A stretch of 64,000 nt of DNA from DATEKX01 sp963726785 (GTDB lineage: Bacteria; Acidobacteriota; Blastocatellia; UBA7656), in the NCBI GenBank assembly GCA_963726785.1, contig CAVSDJ010000007.1, positions 2,666,001 to 2,730,000 of the forward strand, given 5' to 3'. Positions 40,844-50,603 of this stretch are shown here, in pieces. The notes beneath the pieces are model-generated. The model had not been told where the DNA came from. It ran no database searches and was given only the letters and a program-made list of their open reading frames with translations. Both the position numbers and the translations under genes were made by a program. Positions within the stretch are counted from its first letter, which is position 1. Each line of letters starts with the position of its first letter.

Positions 40844-41821
40844 ATGAAGCTTTCTCATAAATTAATTCTCTGCTTATGTGTGCTAATAAGTCTTTTGAGT
40901 TTTTCCTGCTCGCAACCGGCAGGCCCGGCTTCCGGCCCAAGTAAATTCAAAGTAGCTTTTATAACTAACAACCCTTCTGACTTCTGGACGATTGCGCGCA
41001 AGGGATGCGAGAAAGCTGACGCTGAGCTTACGGATGTGGAAGTGGAATTCAAGATTCCGTCCGACAGCACGGCTGCTGAACAGCGGCGCATCGTTGATGA
41101 CCTGATGGCAAAAGGCGTATCGGGCATCGCCATCAGCCCCGTTGATCCCAACAACCAGACGCAAATGATCAACGAGATATCCAAGCAGGTTCTCGTCATC
41201 ACACAGGACAGCGACGCGCCTCAGAGCAATCGCGCCTGTTATCTGGGAACGGACAATGTTGCTGCCGGTCGGCAGGCAGGCGAGTTGATTAAAGAGGCGC
41301 TGCCTCAAGGCGGCAAGATCATGGTTTTCGTCGGCCAATCTGACGCTCGCAATGCGCAGGAACGTTATCAGGGCATAAAGGAATCGCTCGCAGGCTCGAA
41401 AGTGGAGATCATAGACCTGCGCACGGACGACACTAATCGAGTGCGCGCAAAAGCCAACGTCTCGGACACGCTGGTCCAGTACTCGGACGTCGCATGCCTT
41501 GTGGGACTGTGGAGCTACAACGGCCCTGCGATTATCAGCGCGCTCAAGGACGCAGGCAAAATAGGCCAGGTCAAAGTCGTTTGCTTCGACGAAGAAGATG
41601 AAACGCTGGCGGGCGTCAAGGACGGATCAATATACGCGACCGTCGTTCAGCAGCCTTACGAATTCGGCTATCAGTCAGTGCAAATGATGGCGAAGATATT
41701 AGGCGGCGACCGCTCCGTGATTCCGGCCAGCAAGCAGCAGATAGTGCCGACGCTCATCATCAAACGCGACGAGGTTGAAGAGTTCACCGCCAAGATAAAT
41801 CGCCTGCGCGGTCGAAGCTGA
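40844..41821 (+). CDS. Sugar-binding lipoprotein of the ABC transporter (RbsB type)
   Basis: 325 residues. Lipoprotein signal ending LLSFSCS (Cys about 23), then a type I periplasmic-binding fold: KVAFITNNPSDFWTIARKGCEKA, GVSGIAISPVDPNNQTQMINE, VVCFDEEDETLAGVKDGSIYATVVQQPYEFGYQSV. The ribosome site is AGGAGG. It is placed between permease and ATPase genes. Probable pentose or galactoside specificity is inferred from context. Confidence 0.9.
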   Translation: MKLSHKLILCLCVLISLLSFSCSQPAGPASGPSKFKVAFITNNPSDFWTIARKGCEKADAELTDVEVEFKIPSDSTAAEQRRIVDDLMAKGVSGIAISPVDPNNQTQMINEISKQVLVITQDSDAPQSNRACYLGTDNVAAGRQAGELIKEALPQGGKIMVFVGQSDARNAQERYQGIKESLAGSKVEIIDLRTDDTNRVRAKANVSDTLVQYSDVACLVGLWSYNGPAIISALKDAGKIGQVKVVCFDEEDETLAGVKDGSIYATVVQQPYEFGYQSVQMMAKILGGDRSVIPASKQQIVPTLIIKRDEVEEFTAKINRLRGRS

Positions 41822-41835
41822 TTGATTACCGACGT

Positions 41836-43338
41836 ATGACCAGCCCGATTCTCGAAATGAAGGGGATCAGCAAAGGATTCCCCGGAGTCATTGCGCTCGA
41901 TAGCGTTGACCTCGAAATATATCCGGGCGAGATCGTCGCGCTTGCCGGAGAGAATGGCGCGGGCAAGTCTACGCTGATGAAAATTCTCGGCGGCATCTAC
42001 CAGCCCGACTCCGGCCAGCTTCGTATTGATGGTCACGAAATCGTCATCCGCTCGGTAGCCGACGCAATCAATCGCAAACTAGGTTTCATTCATCAAGAAC
42101 TGAATGTGCTGGATAACCTGGACATAGCCGAGAATGTATTCCTCGGTCGCGAGCCGGTTTGGGGAGGGCCGTTGAAGCTTGTTGACCGCAAGCGTATTCA
42201 CGCCGAAGCGGATGTCTATCTCAAACGGCTGGGCCTGAACCTGTCAAGCCGAACGCCGCTCAAAAATCTTTCCATCGCGCAACAACAGATGGTTGAGATT
42301 GCTAAAGCGCTTTCTTTGAACGCGCGCATTCTGATTATGGACGAGCCGACTTCGAGCTTGACCTTGACGGAGACTGCGCGACTGATTGAAGTCGCAAAGG
42401 AGTTGAGAGCGCAGGGCGTAAGCATCGTCTACATCTCGCATCGTCTGGGCGAAATTTCAGACCTTGCAGACCGCGTAGTCGTGTTGCGCGATGGCCGCAA
42501 TGCGGGCGCGCTTGCTCGCGGCGAGATCAGCCACGACCGAATAGTCAAACTTATGGTGGGCCGCGACCTGAATCGCTTTTATGCTCACACGTCAACGACA
42601 GGCAAGCCCGGTTATTTCAAAGTTCAGAATCTGCGGACGAGCCGCTATCCCGAACACGCTGTCTCGTTCGATGTCGGTCAGGGCGAGATTTTCGGACTGG
42701 CGGGGCTGGTCGGAGCGGGAAGGTCAGAAGTCGCGCAGGCTATCTTTGGAGTGGAGACGGCGCTCGAAGGAAATGTTTTTTTGAACGAAAAGCCTATCAA
42801 TATCGGGTCGCCGAAAGATGCGATTGCCAACGGTATTTATCTGGTATCGGAAGACAGGCGCAAGACGGGGCTGGTTCTGGAAATGACTGTTCGGGAAAAC
42901 ATCACTTTGCCGTCGCTTCGAGCTTACACTTCGGCGGGGTTGATTGATCGTAAGGCCGAGCGCAAGGTGTCCGAAGACATGCGCGGCAAGTTGAACATCA
43001 AAGCGCCTTCGGTTGAAACGAAGGCCGCAAATTTAAGCGGCGGCAATCAACAAAAAGTTGTGCTTGCGAAATGGCTTTCTCTTAGCCCGAAGACGCTTAT
43101 ATTCGATGAGCCGACGCGCGGCATTGATGTGGGAGCAAAAGCAGAAATCTATCAATTGATGCGTCAACTCGCTCAAAGCGGAGTCGCGATCATAATGATC
43201 AGCAGCGACATGGAAGAGGTTCTCGGAGAAAGTGATCGCGTGGCCGTCATGCACGAAGGAGCTATCACAGGAATTCTCGAACGAAGCGAGTGCAGCGAAG
43301 AAGCCATCATGCGGCTTGCGGTCGGGCAGCGACAGTAG
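41836..43338 (+). CDS. Sugar ABC transporter ATP-binding protein (RbsA/XylG type)
   Basis: 500 residues, two fused ATPase domains. Domain 1 has Walker A GENGAGKST and Walker B ILIMDEPTSSL. Domain 2 has the degenerate Walker A GLVGAGRSEV, signature LSGGNQQKVVLAKWL and Walker B LIFDEPTRGIDVGAK. That asymmetry is the hallmark of the ribose/galactose/xylose class. It is 14 nt after the binding protein gene and completes the transporter. Confidence 0.93.
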   Translation: MTSPILEMKGISKGFPGVIALDSVDLEIYPGEIVALAGENGAGKSTLMKILGGIYQPDSGQLRIDGHEIVIRSVADAINRKLGFIHQELNVLDNLDIAENVFLGREPVWGGPLKLVDRKRIHAEADVYLKRLGLNLSSRTPLKNLSIAQQQMVEIAKALSLNARILIMDEPTSSLTLTETARLIEVAKELRAQGVSIVYISHRLGEISDLADRVVVLRDGRNAGALARGEISHDRIVKLMVGRDLNRFYAHTSTTGKPGYFKVQNLRTSRYPEHAVSFDVGQGEIFGLAGLVGAGRSEVAQAIFGVETALEGNVFLNEKPINIGSPKDAIANGIYLVSEDRRKTGLVLEMTVRENITLPSLRAYTSAGLIDRKAERKVSEDMRGKLNIKAPSVETKAANLSGGNQQKVVLAKWLSLSPKTLIFDEPTRGIDVGAKAEIYQLMRQLAQSGVAIIMISSDMEEVLGESDRVAVMHEGAITGILERSECSEEAIMRLAVGQRQ

Positions 43339-43339
43339 A

Positions 43340-43472
<133 letters not shown>

Positions 43473-43485
43473 TGCGGTGAATCGC

Positions 43486-44184
43486 CTATTTTTGAAAGTA
43501 GACGTTGTCAACGACGACTGTGCCTTTAGCCTGCACGCATTGCTCGCAAAACACCGATATGCTCACCGCCGTCAGCTTCTTCAGAAGGTCTTTCGGGTTG
43601 ATCCTATTTTCCACCCACGCAGGCTGGCTCAACGAATTAAGCGGAATTTTGTATGTGTTAAAGCCCTGGCTAACCTTAAAGCTCATCTGCGGGCTGCCCG
43701 CTGGTATTAGAATGCCCTGGCCTCTGCTGATGAACTCAACCCTGACCGATGACACGCCTGTAACATAGAGTTGCAGCATCATGGCCTTATATCCGCTCAC
43801 GTCATCGGCGACAGGCTTTCCGTCCTTATCTGCCTGCCCATTTATCTCAACCGTGACGCTGGCCCATTGATTCGGCGCTGGCAGGTAGTAATCAAACGCG
43901 ATAGCTCTGTTCGGGCTATCCTTGCCCGGCCTTACAAGTTCAGGAGCGTCTGAATCGCCCGCCCCTTTGAAACTGCACTTATTCGCCGGGTTTTCGTGGC
44001 CCTCGAACAGATGCACGAATCCGCCGCGATTGCTGACCGGGCGATTATCTTTCACTGTCTCGAAGTCGGCATAGACTAACTTGTCACCTTCCTGCGCCGC
44101 TTCTATAGCGCGTTCGGTTTCGCCTGCCAGTAAGACTGACAGCGCAAAACAGCAGAGCGGGAGCAATGTCGTCAGAAGCTTCAT
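43486..44184 (-). CDS. Exported carbohydrate-binding-like protein
   Basis: About 232 residues from the ATG at 44184, preceded by a very strong AAAGGAGG. Signal peptide, then a beta-sandwich-like domain: LVYADFETVKDNRPVSNRGGFVHLFEG, VTVEINGQADKDGKPVADDVSGYKAMMLQLYV, and a C-terminal VVDNVYFQK. This pattern resembles CIA30/CBM11-type galactose-binding-like folds. No catalytic motif is seen. It is divergent from the GH42 gene and may bind glycans for it. Confidence 0.6.
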   Translation of the reverse strand: MKLLTTLLPLCCFALSVLLAGETERAIEAAQEGDKLVYADFETVKDNRPVSNRGGFVHLFEGHENPANKCSFKGAGDSDAPELVRPGKDSPNRAIAFDYYLPAPNQWASVTVEINGQADKDGKPVADDVSGYKAMMLQLYVTGVSSVRVEFISRGQGILIPAGSPQMSFKVSQGFNTYKIPLNSLSQPAWVENRINPKDLLKKLTAVSISVFCEQCVQAKGTVVVDNVYFQK

Positions 44185-44391
44185 ACAACCACCTCCTTTC
44201 GATTTTATGACCGGCTGGACATGGGTTCTCAATGCGAATTACAGGTTCGCCGCGATTACAGCTTTACTCGAATGTGAAAGATATGTATAAGCCACAGCAC
44301 GGGTGAAGATCAACATCTCGTCGTAACAGGCGGCGCTGGCATGGCCTTGACGATCATGGTAAATATAGCGGCTTTGACGAGGAGATATTTG

Positions 44392-46482
44392 ATGAACAGG
44401 CTCAGGCTCTCAATTCTTATGCTCGCTATAACGAGCGGTTTCATCCTGCCATCTCGGATAGACGCTCAATCGGCATCGCGTTTTTTCCCCGCCAAAGACC
44501 TGATGACCGTGGGCGTATATTACTATCCTGAACACTGGCCGCAGGAACAATGGGAGCGCGACTTCGCAAAGATGGAAGCGATGGGGTTCGAGTTCGTCCA
44601 CATGGGAGAATTCGCGTGGGCTATGATGGAGCCGGAAGAGGGGCGATTCGATTTCGCATGGCTTGATCGCGCAGTCGAGTTGGCCGCGCGCCATCATCTG
44701 CGAGTGTTGCTGTGCACGCCGACTCCGTGTCCTCCGGCATGGATGGGAGAAAAGTATCCTGAAACATTTTTGATCGGCGCTGACGGGCGACGCCGCGAGC
44801 ACGGCTCGCGCGGCAACAACGCTCTGGCCGATGCGACATACCTTCGCCTTTCAGAGAGGATTATTACTGAACTGGCGCGTCGTTATGGGCGCAACCCGGC
44901 GGTCTGGGGATGGCAACTGGACAACGAACCGCATGCCCCGGCTGATTACAGTTTATCTGCTCAACAGGCATTCCGCGAATGGCTCAAGGCGCGATACAAA
45001 ACGATTGACACGTTGAACCGCGAATGGGGCGCGGCCTTCTGGAGTTTGACGTACAACAGCTTCGATCAGATTCTCGCTCCGAATCCGACTTTTCTGTATG
45101 GGCCAAGCCCTCATGCGCTTCTCGATTTTCGCAGGTTCACTGCCGACCAGACCGAGAAATTCTTGAACTGGCAAGCCGCTGTTTTACGCAAGTATACCGC
45201 CCGCTCGCAATGGATAACGACTAACTTCATCACGACCATAGGCAGCGCAGACCCGCGCCGCTCGAAAGACCTCGACTTCGTTTCATTCACGCTTTACCCG
45301 GTCAGCGGAGGACACAACCTTGGCGATGATGGCTTTCGTCTGGGCTGGCAGGATGGGATGGCATTCGCAGGAGCTTTTTACAAACGCATCAAAGGCGCGA
45401 CGGGAGTGATGGAGTTGCAGCCGGGTCAGGTGAACTGGGCGCGCATCAACCCGCAGCCGATGCCGGGAGCCGTGCGAATGTGGTTATGGCATGCCTTCTC
45501 AAGCGGGAGTTCTTTCGCAAGCACTTATCGTTTTCGTCAGCCGCTCTATGGAAGCGAACAATATCATTACGGCATCATCGGGCCGGACGGCGTGACTCCT
45601 ACGCCCGGAGGGTTAGAGTACCAGCAGGTCATTCGCGAGATGCGAATGATGCGAACTAAGTATGATTCTTCTGCGCGCCCGCCTGCTGATTATCTTGCGC
45701 GCAAGACAGGCATTCTGTGGAATCACGAAAACCTGTGGAACATAGATAACCAAAAACAGACTGCGTTGTGGGATACGTGGGGCCATATGTTTCGCTATAT
45801 GGAAGCCGCGAAATCGTTCGGCTCGCCGGTTGAAGTCATCTCGGAAGAAGATAATTTTTTTGAGTGGCCTGTATTGATAGCGCCTGCCTACCAGTTGATT
45901 GATGAAGAACTGGTGCGTAAGTGGACGCGCTACGTCGAGCAGGGCGGGCATCTCGTGTTGACTTGTCGCACGGGGCAGAAGAAGCGCAACGGCCAGTTGT
46001 GGGAAGCGCGATGGGCCGAGCCTATTTACCCGCTGATCGGCGCAGAGATTCCTTTCTTTGACTTGTTGACGGATGAAGGCAAAGGCGAAGTCAGTATGAA
46101 CTCTGCGACCTACGGCTGGAACGTATGGGCAGACGTGTTGAAGCCTCTGTCGGGAACTGAAACACTGGCGCGATATTCAAATCAGTATTACGCGGGACAA
46201 TCGGCAATCACATATCGCCGTCTTGGCAAAGGCAGCGTGACCTACATCGGCGTTCATACGAAAGATGGGCAGTTAGAAAAGAACGCACTGCGCGAAGTGT
46301 ACAAACGCGCAGGGATTGCAGTAGCAGATTACCCTCAAGGCGTGTACGTAGACTGGCGCGACGGCTTCTGGGTTGCGGTTAATTATTCATCCAGCCCGGC
46401 AAATATTCCTCTGCCGAAAGGCGCTGAGGTTTTGATGGGAAGCCAGCCCTTGAAACCTCCTGAAGTAATTTTATGGAAATAA
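44392..46482 (+). CDS. Beta-galactosidase, GH42, exported
   Basis: About 696 residues from the ATG at 44392 (GAGGAG 8 nt upstream) with a signal peptide. GH42 features: VGVYYYPEHWPQEQWERDF near the start, acid/base Glu in WQLDNEPHAP (about 176), and a nucleophile candidate in GVMELQPGQVNW (about 340), then the trimerisation-type domain (GGHLVLTCRTGQKKRNG). It removes terminal beta-galactose, probably in the periplasm. It is followed after 10 nt by a serine hydrolase gene. Confidence 0.9.
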   Translation: MNRLRLSILMLAITSGFILPSRIDAQSASRFFPAKDLMTVGVYYYPEHWPQEQWERDFAKMEAMGFEFVHMGEFAWAMMEPEEGRFDFAWLDRAVELAARHHLRVLLCTPTPCPPAWMGEKYPETFLIGADGRRREHGSRGNNALADATYLRLSERIITELARRYGRNPAVWGWQLDNEPHAPADYSLSAQQAFREWLKARYKTIDTLNREWGAAFWSLTYNSFDQILAPNPTFLYGPSPHALLDFRRFTADQTEKFLNWQAAVLRKYTARSQWITTNFITTIGSADPRRSKDLDFVSFTLYPVSGGHNLGDDGFRLGWQDGMAFAGAFYKRIKGATGVMELQPGQVNWARINPQPMPGAVRMWLWHAFSSGSSFASTYRFRQPLYGSEQYHYGIIGPDGVTPTPGGLEYQQVIREMRMMRTKYDSSARPPADYLARKTGILWNHENLWNIDNQKQTALWDTWGHMFRYMEAAKSFGSPVEVISEEDNFFEWPVLIAPAYQLIDEELVRKWTRYVEQGGHLVLTCRTGQKKRNGQLWEARWAEPIYPLIGAEIPFFDLLTDEGKGEVSMNSATYGWNVWADVLKPLSGTETLARYSNQYYAGQSAITYRRLGKGSVTYIGVHTKDGQLEKNALREVYKRAGIAVADYPQGVYVDWRDGFWVAVNYSSSPANIPLPKGAEVLMGSQPLKPPEVILWK

Positions 46483-46492
46483 GGAGAACGCT

Positions 46493-47833
46493 TTGAGAAA
46501 GCAAATAAGAATCAACCTACGAGTGCTTGTTTTATTTCTGACTCTTTCACTCACCTTAACCAGCCTCGGTCAATCAACGCCAAAGCAAGCCAGGACCGCC
46601 AGTTCGCGCGCGCAGATGATGAGTCTCCCGCGCGCAACGCCTGAATCAGTCGGGCTGTCGTCCGAACGATTAGCGCGAATTCGAGCAGTGGTTCAGCAAT
46701 ACGTAGATCAAGGCCGTATAGCGGGCGCGACCACACTGGTGATGCGCAAAGGTAAGATTGCTCACCTTGAAGCAGTCGGCCAGATGGACGAAGGCAAGCC
46801 GATACGCGAAGACACTATCTTTCGCATCGCTTCGATGACTAAGGCTGTCACAAGCGTCGCAGTGATGGTGCTCTATGAAGAAGGGAAGCTGCTGCTGGAT
46901 GATCCCGTCTCGAAATACATTCCCGAATTCAAAGGCGCGCAAGTGGCGATACCGAGCGAAGACAAAAAGTCATACACGCTGGTCGCAGCAAAAAGTGAGA
47001 TTACCGTTCGCCACCTTCTCACGCACACCTCAGGCCTAACCTATAGCTTCATCGGCATCGAGCCCTGGGCGAAATTGTACAAGGAAGCAGGCATCTCCGA
47101 CGGACTAGTTCAAACCGAAGGCACGATAGCGGATAAAATAAAGAAGCTCGCCAAGCTACCGCTGATGCACAATCCTGGTGAGAGGTTCTCTTACAGTCTG
47201 TCAACCGACGTGCTCGGTTATTTGGTCGAAGTCGTTTCGGGAATGACTCTCGATGAATTCTTTCGCAATCGCCTCTTTGAACCGCTGAATATGAAAGACA
47301 CTCATTTCTTTCTGCCAGAAGAAAAGCTGGCGCGACTTGCAGCCGTATATAATCAACTGCCTGATGGTCGTATCAAGCGGATGAACGACGAACCGGACGT
47401 AAGAGGTTATCTGGTCTATTCGGCATCTTTTCAGCGCAAAGGACCGCGAACCTATTATTCGGGCGGCGCGGGGCTAGTTTCGACAATCACTGACTACGCG
47501 CGTTTTCTACAAATGCTCTTGAACGGCGGCTCCCTTGACGGAGCGCGAGTGTTGAGCCGCAAGACGGTAGAGTTAATGACAGTCAATCACGTCGGCGATA
47601 TGTTCGGCGGGCAAGGCTTCGGTTTGGGACTCAGCGTGCTCAGAGACCTGGGTAAGGGCAACGAACTCGGTTCGGTCGGACAGTATGGCTGGGGAGGTTT
47701 TTTCTACACAGGCTTCTTCGTTGATCCTAAAGAAAAGATGATTGGCATCTTTATGTCGCAGCTATATCCAGCCAATGATGTAAGACTGCAGGAGCGATTT
47801 CGCTCGTTAGCGTTTCAAGCAATCGTGGATTGA
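46493..47833 (+). CDS. Serine hydrolase, class C beta-lactamase/esterase fold
   Basis: 446 residues from a TTG with AAGGAG upstream. Signal peptide (ends about TSLGQ), then a penicillin-binding-like domain with the catalytic SMTK (SxxK), a YSLST motif at the YxN position, and HVGDMFGGQGFGLGLSVL near the C-terminus. Such proteins are mostly esterases or D-peptidases. In this locus it could remove acyl groups from an oligosaccharide (inference). Probably co-transcribed with the GH42 gene. Confidence 0.85.
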   Translation: MRKQIRINLRVLVLFLTLSLTLTSLGQSTPKQARTASSRAQMMSLPRATPESVGLSSERLARIRAVVQQYVDQGRIAGATTLVMRKGKIAHLEAVGQMDEGKPIREDTIFRIASMTKAVTSVAVMVLYEEGKLLLDDPVSKYIPEFKGAQVAIPSEDKKSYTLVAAKSEITVRHLLTHTSGLTYSFIGIEPWAKLYKEAGISDGLVQTEGTIADKIKKLAKLPLMHNPGERFSYSLSTDVLGYLVEVVSGMTLDEFFRNRLFEPLNMKDTHFFLPEEKLARLAAVYNQLPDGRIKRMNDEPDVRGYLVYSASFQRKGPRTYYSGGAGLVSTITDYARFLQMLLNGGSLDGARVLSRKTVELMTVNHVGDMFGGQGFGLGLSVLRDLGKGNELGSVGQYGWGGFFYTGFFVDPKEKMIGIFMSQLYPANDVRLQERFRSLAFQAIVD

Positions 47834-48186
47834 GGGATGATGTATATTATGTGAATTGATGGGCGCTGGTCGAAGGTTGCGCGCGTCACACTAATTATCG
47901 CGGCCAGCATCAGCCAGATCACTCTGCGGTTGATTGAATGAAACCGAAAATGCATGCTCTCGATTCCTTAGCCGCGTAGCGGCCTATGAGTTTAGCCGTG
48001 TCTTTTAAGGCACGGTCAAATGACGAAGAGTATCAATCGCGTCGCGTCAGCGACGGTTGAACCGATCATTCGTTGCTGACGCGACGCGGGAATCAACGCA
48101 TATTGAAACCCGGCCTTAAAAGACCGGGCTAAATTCACAGTGCCGCTACGCGGCGGATGGGACACCCGCTTTACTTTGTTTCAGTT
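47834..48186. other. Spacer between convergent serine hydrolase and GH31 genes
   Basis: 353 nt without a gene. The right half is the palindromic element 47971-48154; nothing else could be supported. Confidence 0.6.
47971..48154. repeat. Long palindromic element, GCCGCGTAGCGGC family, copy 2
   Basis: Begins GCCGCGTAGCGGC and ends GCCGCTACGCGGC. Inside is GCGTCGCGTCAGCGACGG mirrored by CGTTGCTGACGCGACGC, and a shared GGCCTTAAAAGACCGGGCTA block also present in the copy at 26926-27124. The inner arms have diverged between copies yet remain complementary. Confidence 0.88.
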
Positions 48187-50592
48187 TCACTTTGTTTCAG
48201 CGCGCGTGATTCGCCATTTCACCTTGCCCGCAAATGGATCGTCTTTCAAGGCAGCCCCTGTCTGGTTGACATCCACTTTGAGCGTTTGCAGATTTCCATC
48301 CGGCAGAGAAAACAGCCCCGATGCCTGCGTGTTGTCTGTGCTAAAAGCGCGCAACTCGACATCGTTCCAATCCATCTCCGCTGTGTTTTGAGCTACTTTT
48401 ATGTGCGGAATAACTGAATGGTCTTTCACAAGCAGAACTATCGGAATTTGACCTGCGGCTATCCGGTGCCACGCAGCCCCGCGATAGACTTTGCCCGTTT
48501 GATAATCAATCCACGAACCCGGCGGCAGATAGACTTTGCGCTCGCTCGATGAGTCGAACATAGGGGCTACCAACAGATCAGAGCCGAACATATATTCGTC
48601 TTCTATCAACCATGATGTGGGGTCGTTCGGATGCTCGAAGAACAATGTTCGCACCATCGGATAGCCGTGCGCCGAAGACTCCTTAGCCTGCGCGTAGATG
48701 TAAGGCATAAGCGAATACTTGAGTCCCAAAGCGCGGCGAAAGTCTTCCGTCAAAGCTTCATCGTATTCCCACGGCTCGCGCGGCGGAGCGCCGTGCGCCC
48801 GCGTGTGCGAAGTCAGCACACCGAACGCCATCCATCTGCGGTAAAGATCACGCGGCGCTTTGTCTACGAATCCGCCGACATCGTGGCTCCAGTAAGTGAA
48901 GCCCGACAGCCCGAACGATAACCCGCCTCTCAATTCAGCAGCCATCGCAGAGTTCGTGTTTTCGGCGTCGCCTCCCCAATGAAGCGGATACCTTTGACTT
49001 CCGGCCCACGCGCTTCTGGCCCAGATGATCGAATCGCCCGTGATCTGTTTAGTAATATCTGCTACGGCTTTGTTGTAACGCAGAGGGTAAAGGTTGTGCT
49101 CGTAAAGGCCCGTGCGACCCGAAGCGTAAAGCCCGTTTAGAGGCGCGCCCTCTCCGAAGTCCACTTTGATTGCGCCGACGCCCATCTTCAAAAGATTCGA
49201 CAACAGCCCTTGATACCACTTCACAGTTTCAGGATTGCTGAAATCCAAAACCGCATCTTCAAACGGCAACATCCCGCCTTCGTTGCGAACTACGTATCCC
49301 TTTTCGAGCGCCTCTTTGAATATCTCGTTCTTGCTGGTGAAATAGGTGTATTGCCAAAGGCTGATGCGAAAACCCTGCTTCTTCAAATCAGCGATCATCT
49401 TCGCGGGGTCGCGAAAACGCGATGTTGAAAATTGATAATTGCTCCGCCAGTCTGTTTCAAACCATCCCGTGTCGAGGTGAATGACATCCGTCGGGATGCG
49501 AAACGAGCGCAGCTTTGCCGCTACGTCGCGGACTTCCGTCTCGGCCTTGTACGTGATGCGGCTCATCCAGAAGCCGAACGACCACAAGGGCGGAACAGGG
49601 CTGCGCCCCGTAAGCTGAGTGTATTCGGAAAGAATCTCTTTCGGATTGCCGAGGAAGATGAAGAGATCGAGATTTTCGTCCTTGCTATAGATGACGTTAT
49701 GCTGATCGAAGTATTGCCCGAAGTCGAACGTCACAGGCGCGCTCGTGTGAACGAACATTCCGTATCCGTTGCTGCTCATGAAAAACGGGATAGGCTTGTA
49801 CATCAATTCGGCTTGCACGCCCATTCCGTCTCTGGTCCAGACGTTTACCTTCTGCCCGCGCTTGTCGAGTCTTGTGAAGGATTCGCCGCACCCGAAGATT
49901 TTTTCATCGTGCGAAAGCTCGAACGTAGCCGCCATTGTGCGGGCCAGATCGCTTCCGTGACGCACGAAGGAGAAGGGAAGCGGATTATAATAAGTGTGCG
50001 GGTCGTTCAGGTTTTGCGTCCGCGTAAGCAAGCGCCCTGTGTTGTCATAAATTTCAATGTGCCACGGCTCTTTGATGAGGCGCACTTCTCCGTATGCGCT
50101 TTTGTAGATGACGGCTTTGTCGGTCTGTTCAACCTTCCACGAATTGTCTTTTCGAGGAGAGCCATCGAGCATAATCGATGGCTCATCGCGAAGCGGTTGC
50201 TCGCGCGTCGTAAAACGCAGCCGAACAGCGCGAGGGCTGATGAAAGTGATCGAGAAAGGCAGCGCAGGGTTCTCGTCGTATTCAGTGCCGGGAAACTCTG
50301 TGCCTCTGCCTTTCGTTAGCCCCAGGTCAACCTTGTTGAATGACAGCGTAGTGTTTCGCAAATACCTGTCCCAGGTGAGCGCGCCCTGTCCCGTTGCCGG
50401 ATTGAAGTCCTTAACCTTACTGCCGATGAAGTAGATGTTCTCCATCTTCCAAAAATCTCGGCTTACATCAACCGGGTCGCCGAGCACCTGCGCCGTGGCT
50501 GTGTTGCCGCCGGAAAAAGCGATCACAAAAAGCAATGCCGAAAGCAAGCGCCTTCCGCGTAGCCAACAATTTTCAGCAAGATGAGAATTCAC
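48187..50592 (-). CDS. Alpha-xylosidase/alpha-glucosidase, GH31, exported
   Basis: About 801 residues. The GTG at 50592 is preferred, since AAGGAGG lies 6 nt before it; an ATG at 50607 overlaps the upstream gene by 4 nt but has no site. Signal peptide, N-terminal beta domain, GH31 barrel with SRITYKAETEV, the nucleophile Asp in IKVDFGEGAP (about 475) and the acid/base region HWGGDAENT, then beta-domains. The barrel motifs resemble YicI-type alpha-xylosidases. With the isomerase gene upstream it forms a two-gene operon. Confidence 0.88.
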   Translation of the reverse strand: MNSHLAENCWLRGRRLLSALLFVIAFSGGNTATAQVLGDPVDVSRDFWKMENIYFIGSKVKDFNPATGQGALTWDRYLRNTTLSFNKVDLGLTKGRGTEFPGTEYDENPALPFSITFISPRAVRLRFTTREQPLRDEPSIMLDGSPRKDNSWKVEQTDKAVIYKSAYGEVRLIKEPWHIEIYDNTGRLLTRTQNLNDPHTYYNPLPFSFVRHGSDLARTMAATFELSHDEKIFGCGESFTRLDKRGQKVNVWTRDGMGVQAELMYKPIPFFMSSNGYGMFVHTSAPVTFDFGQYFDQHNVIYSKDENLDLFIFLGNPKEILSEYTQLTGRSPVPPLWSFGFWMSRITYKAETEVRDVAAKLRSFRIPTDVIHLDTGWFETDWRSNYQFSTSRFRDPAKMIADLKKQGFRISLWQYTYFTSKNEIFKEALEKGYVVRNEGGMLPFEDAVLDFSNPETVKWYQGLLSNLLKMGVGAIKVDFGEGAPLNGLYASGRTGLYEHNLYPLRYNKAVADITKQITGDSIIWARSAWAGSQRYPLHWGGDAENTNSAMAAELRGGLSFGLSGFTYWSHDVGGFVDKAPRDLYRRWMAFGVLTSHTRAHGAPPREPWEYDEALTEDFRRALGLKYSLMPYIYAQAKESSAHGYPMVRTLFFEHPNDPTSWLIEDEYMFGSDLLVAPMFDSSSERKVYLPPGSWIDYQTGKVYRGAAWHRIAAGQIPIVLLVKDHSVIPHIKVAQNTAEMDWNDVELRAFSTDNTQASGLFSLPDGNLQTLKVDVNQTGAALKDDPFAGKVKWRITRAETK

Positions 50593-50603
50593 TGCCGCCT
50601 CCT

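Noticed and set aside
49432..50319. Plus-strand 295-codon open frame
   Set aside because: Antisense shadow of the GH31 gene with no start signal.
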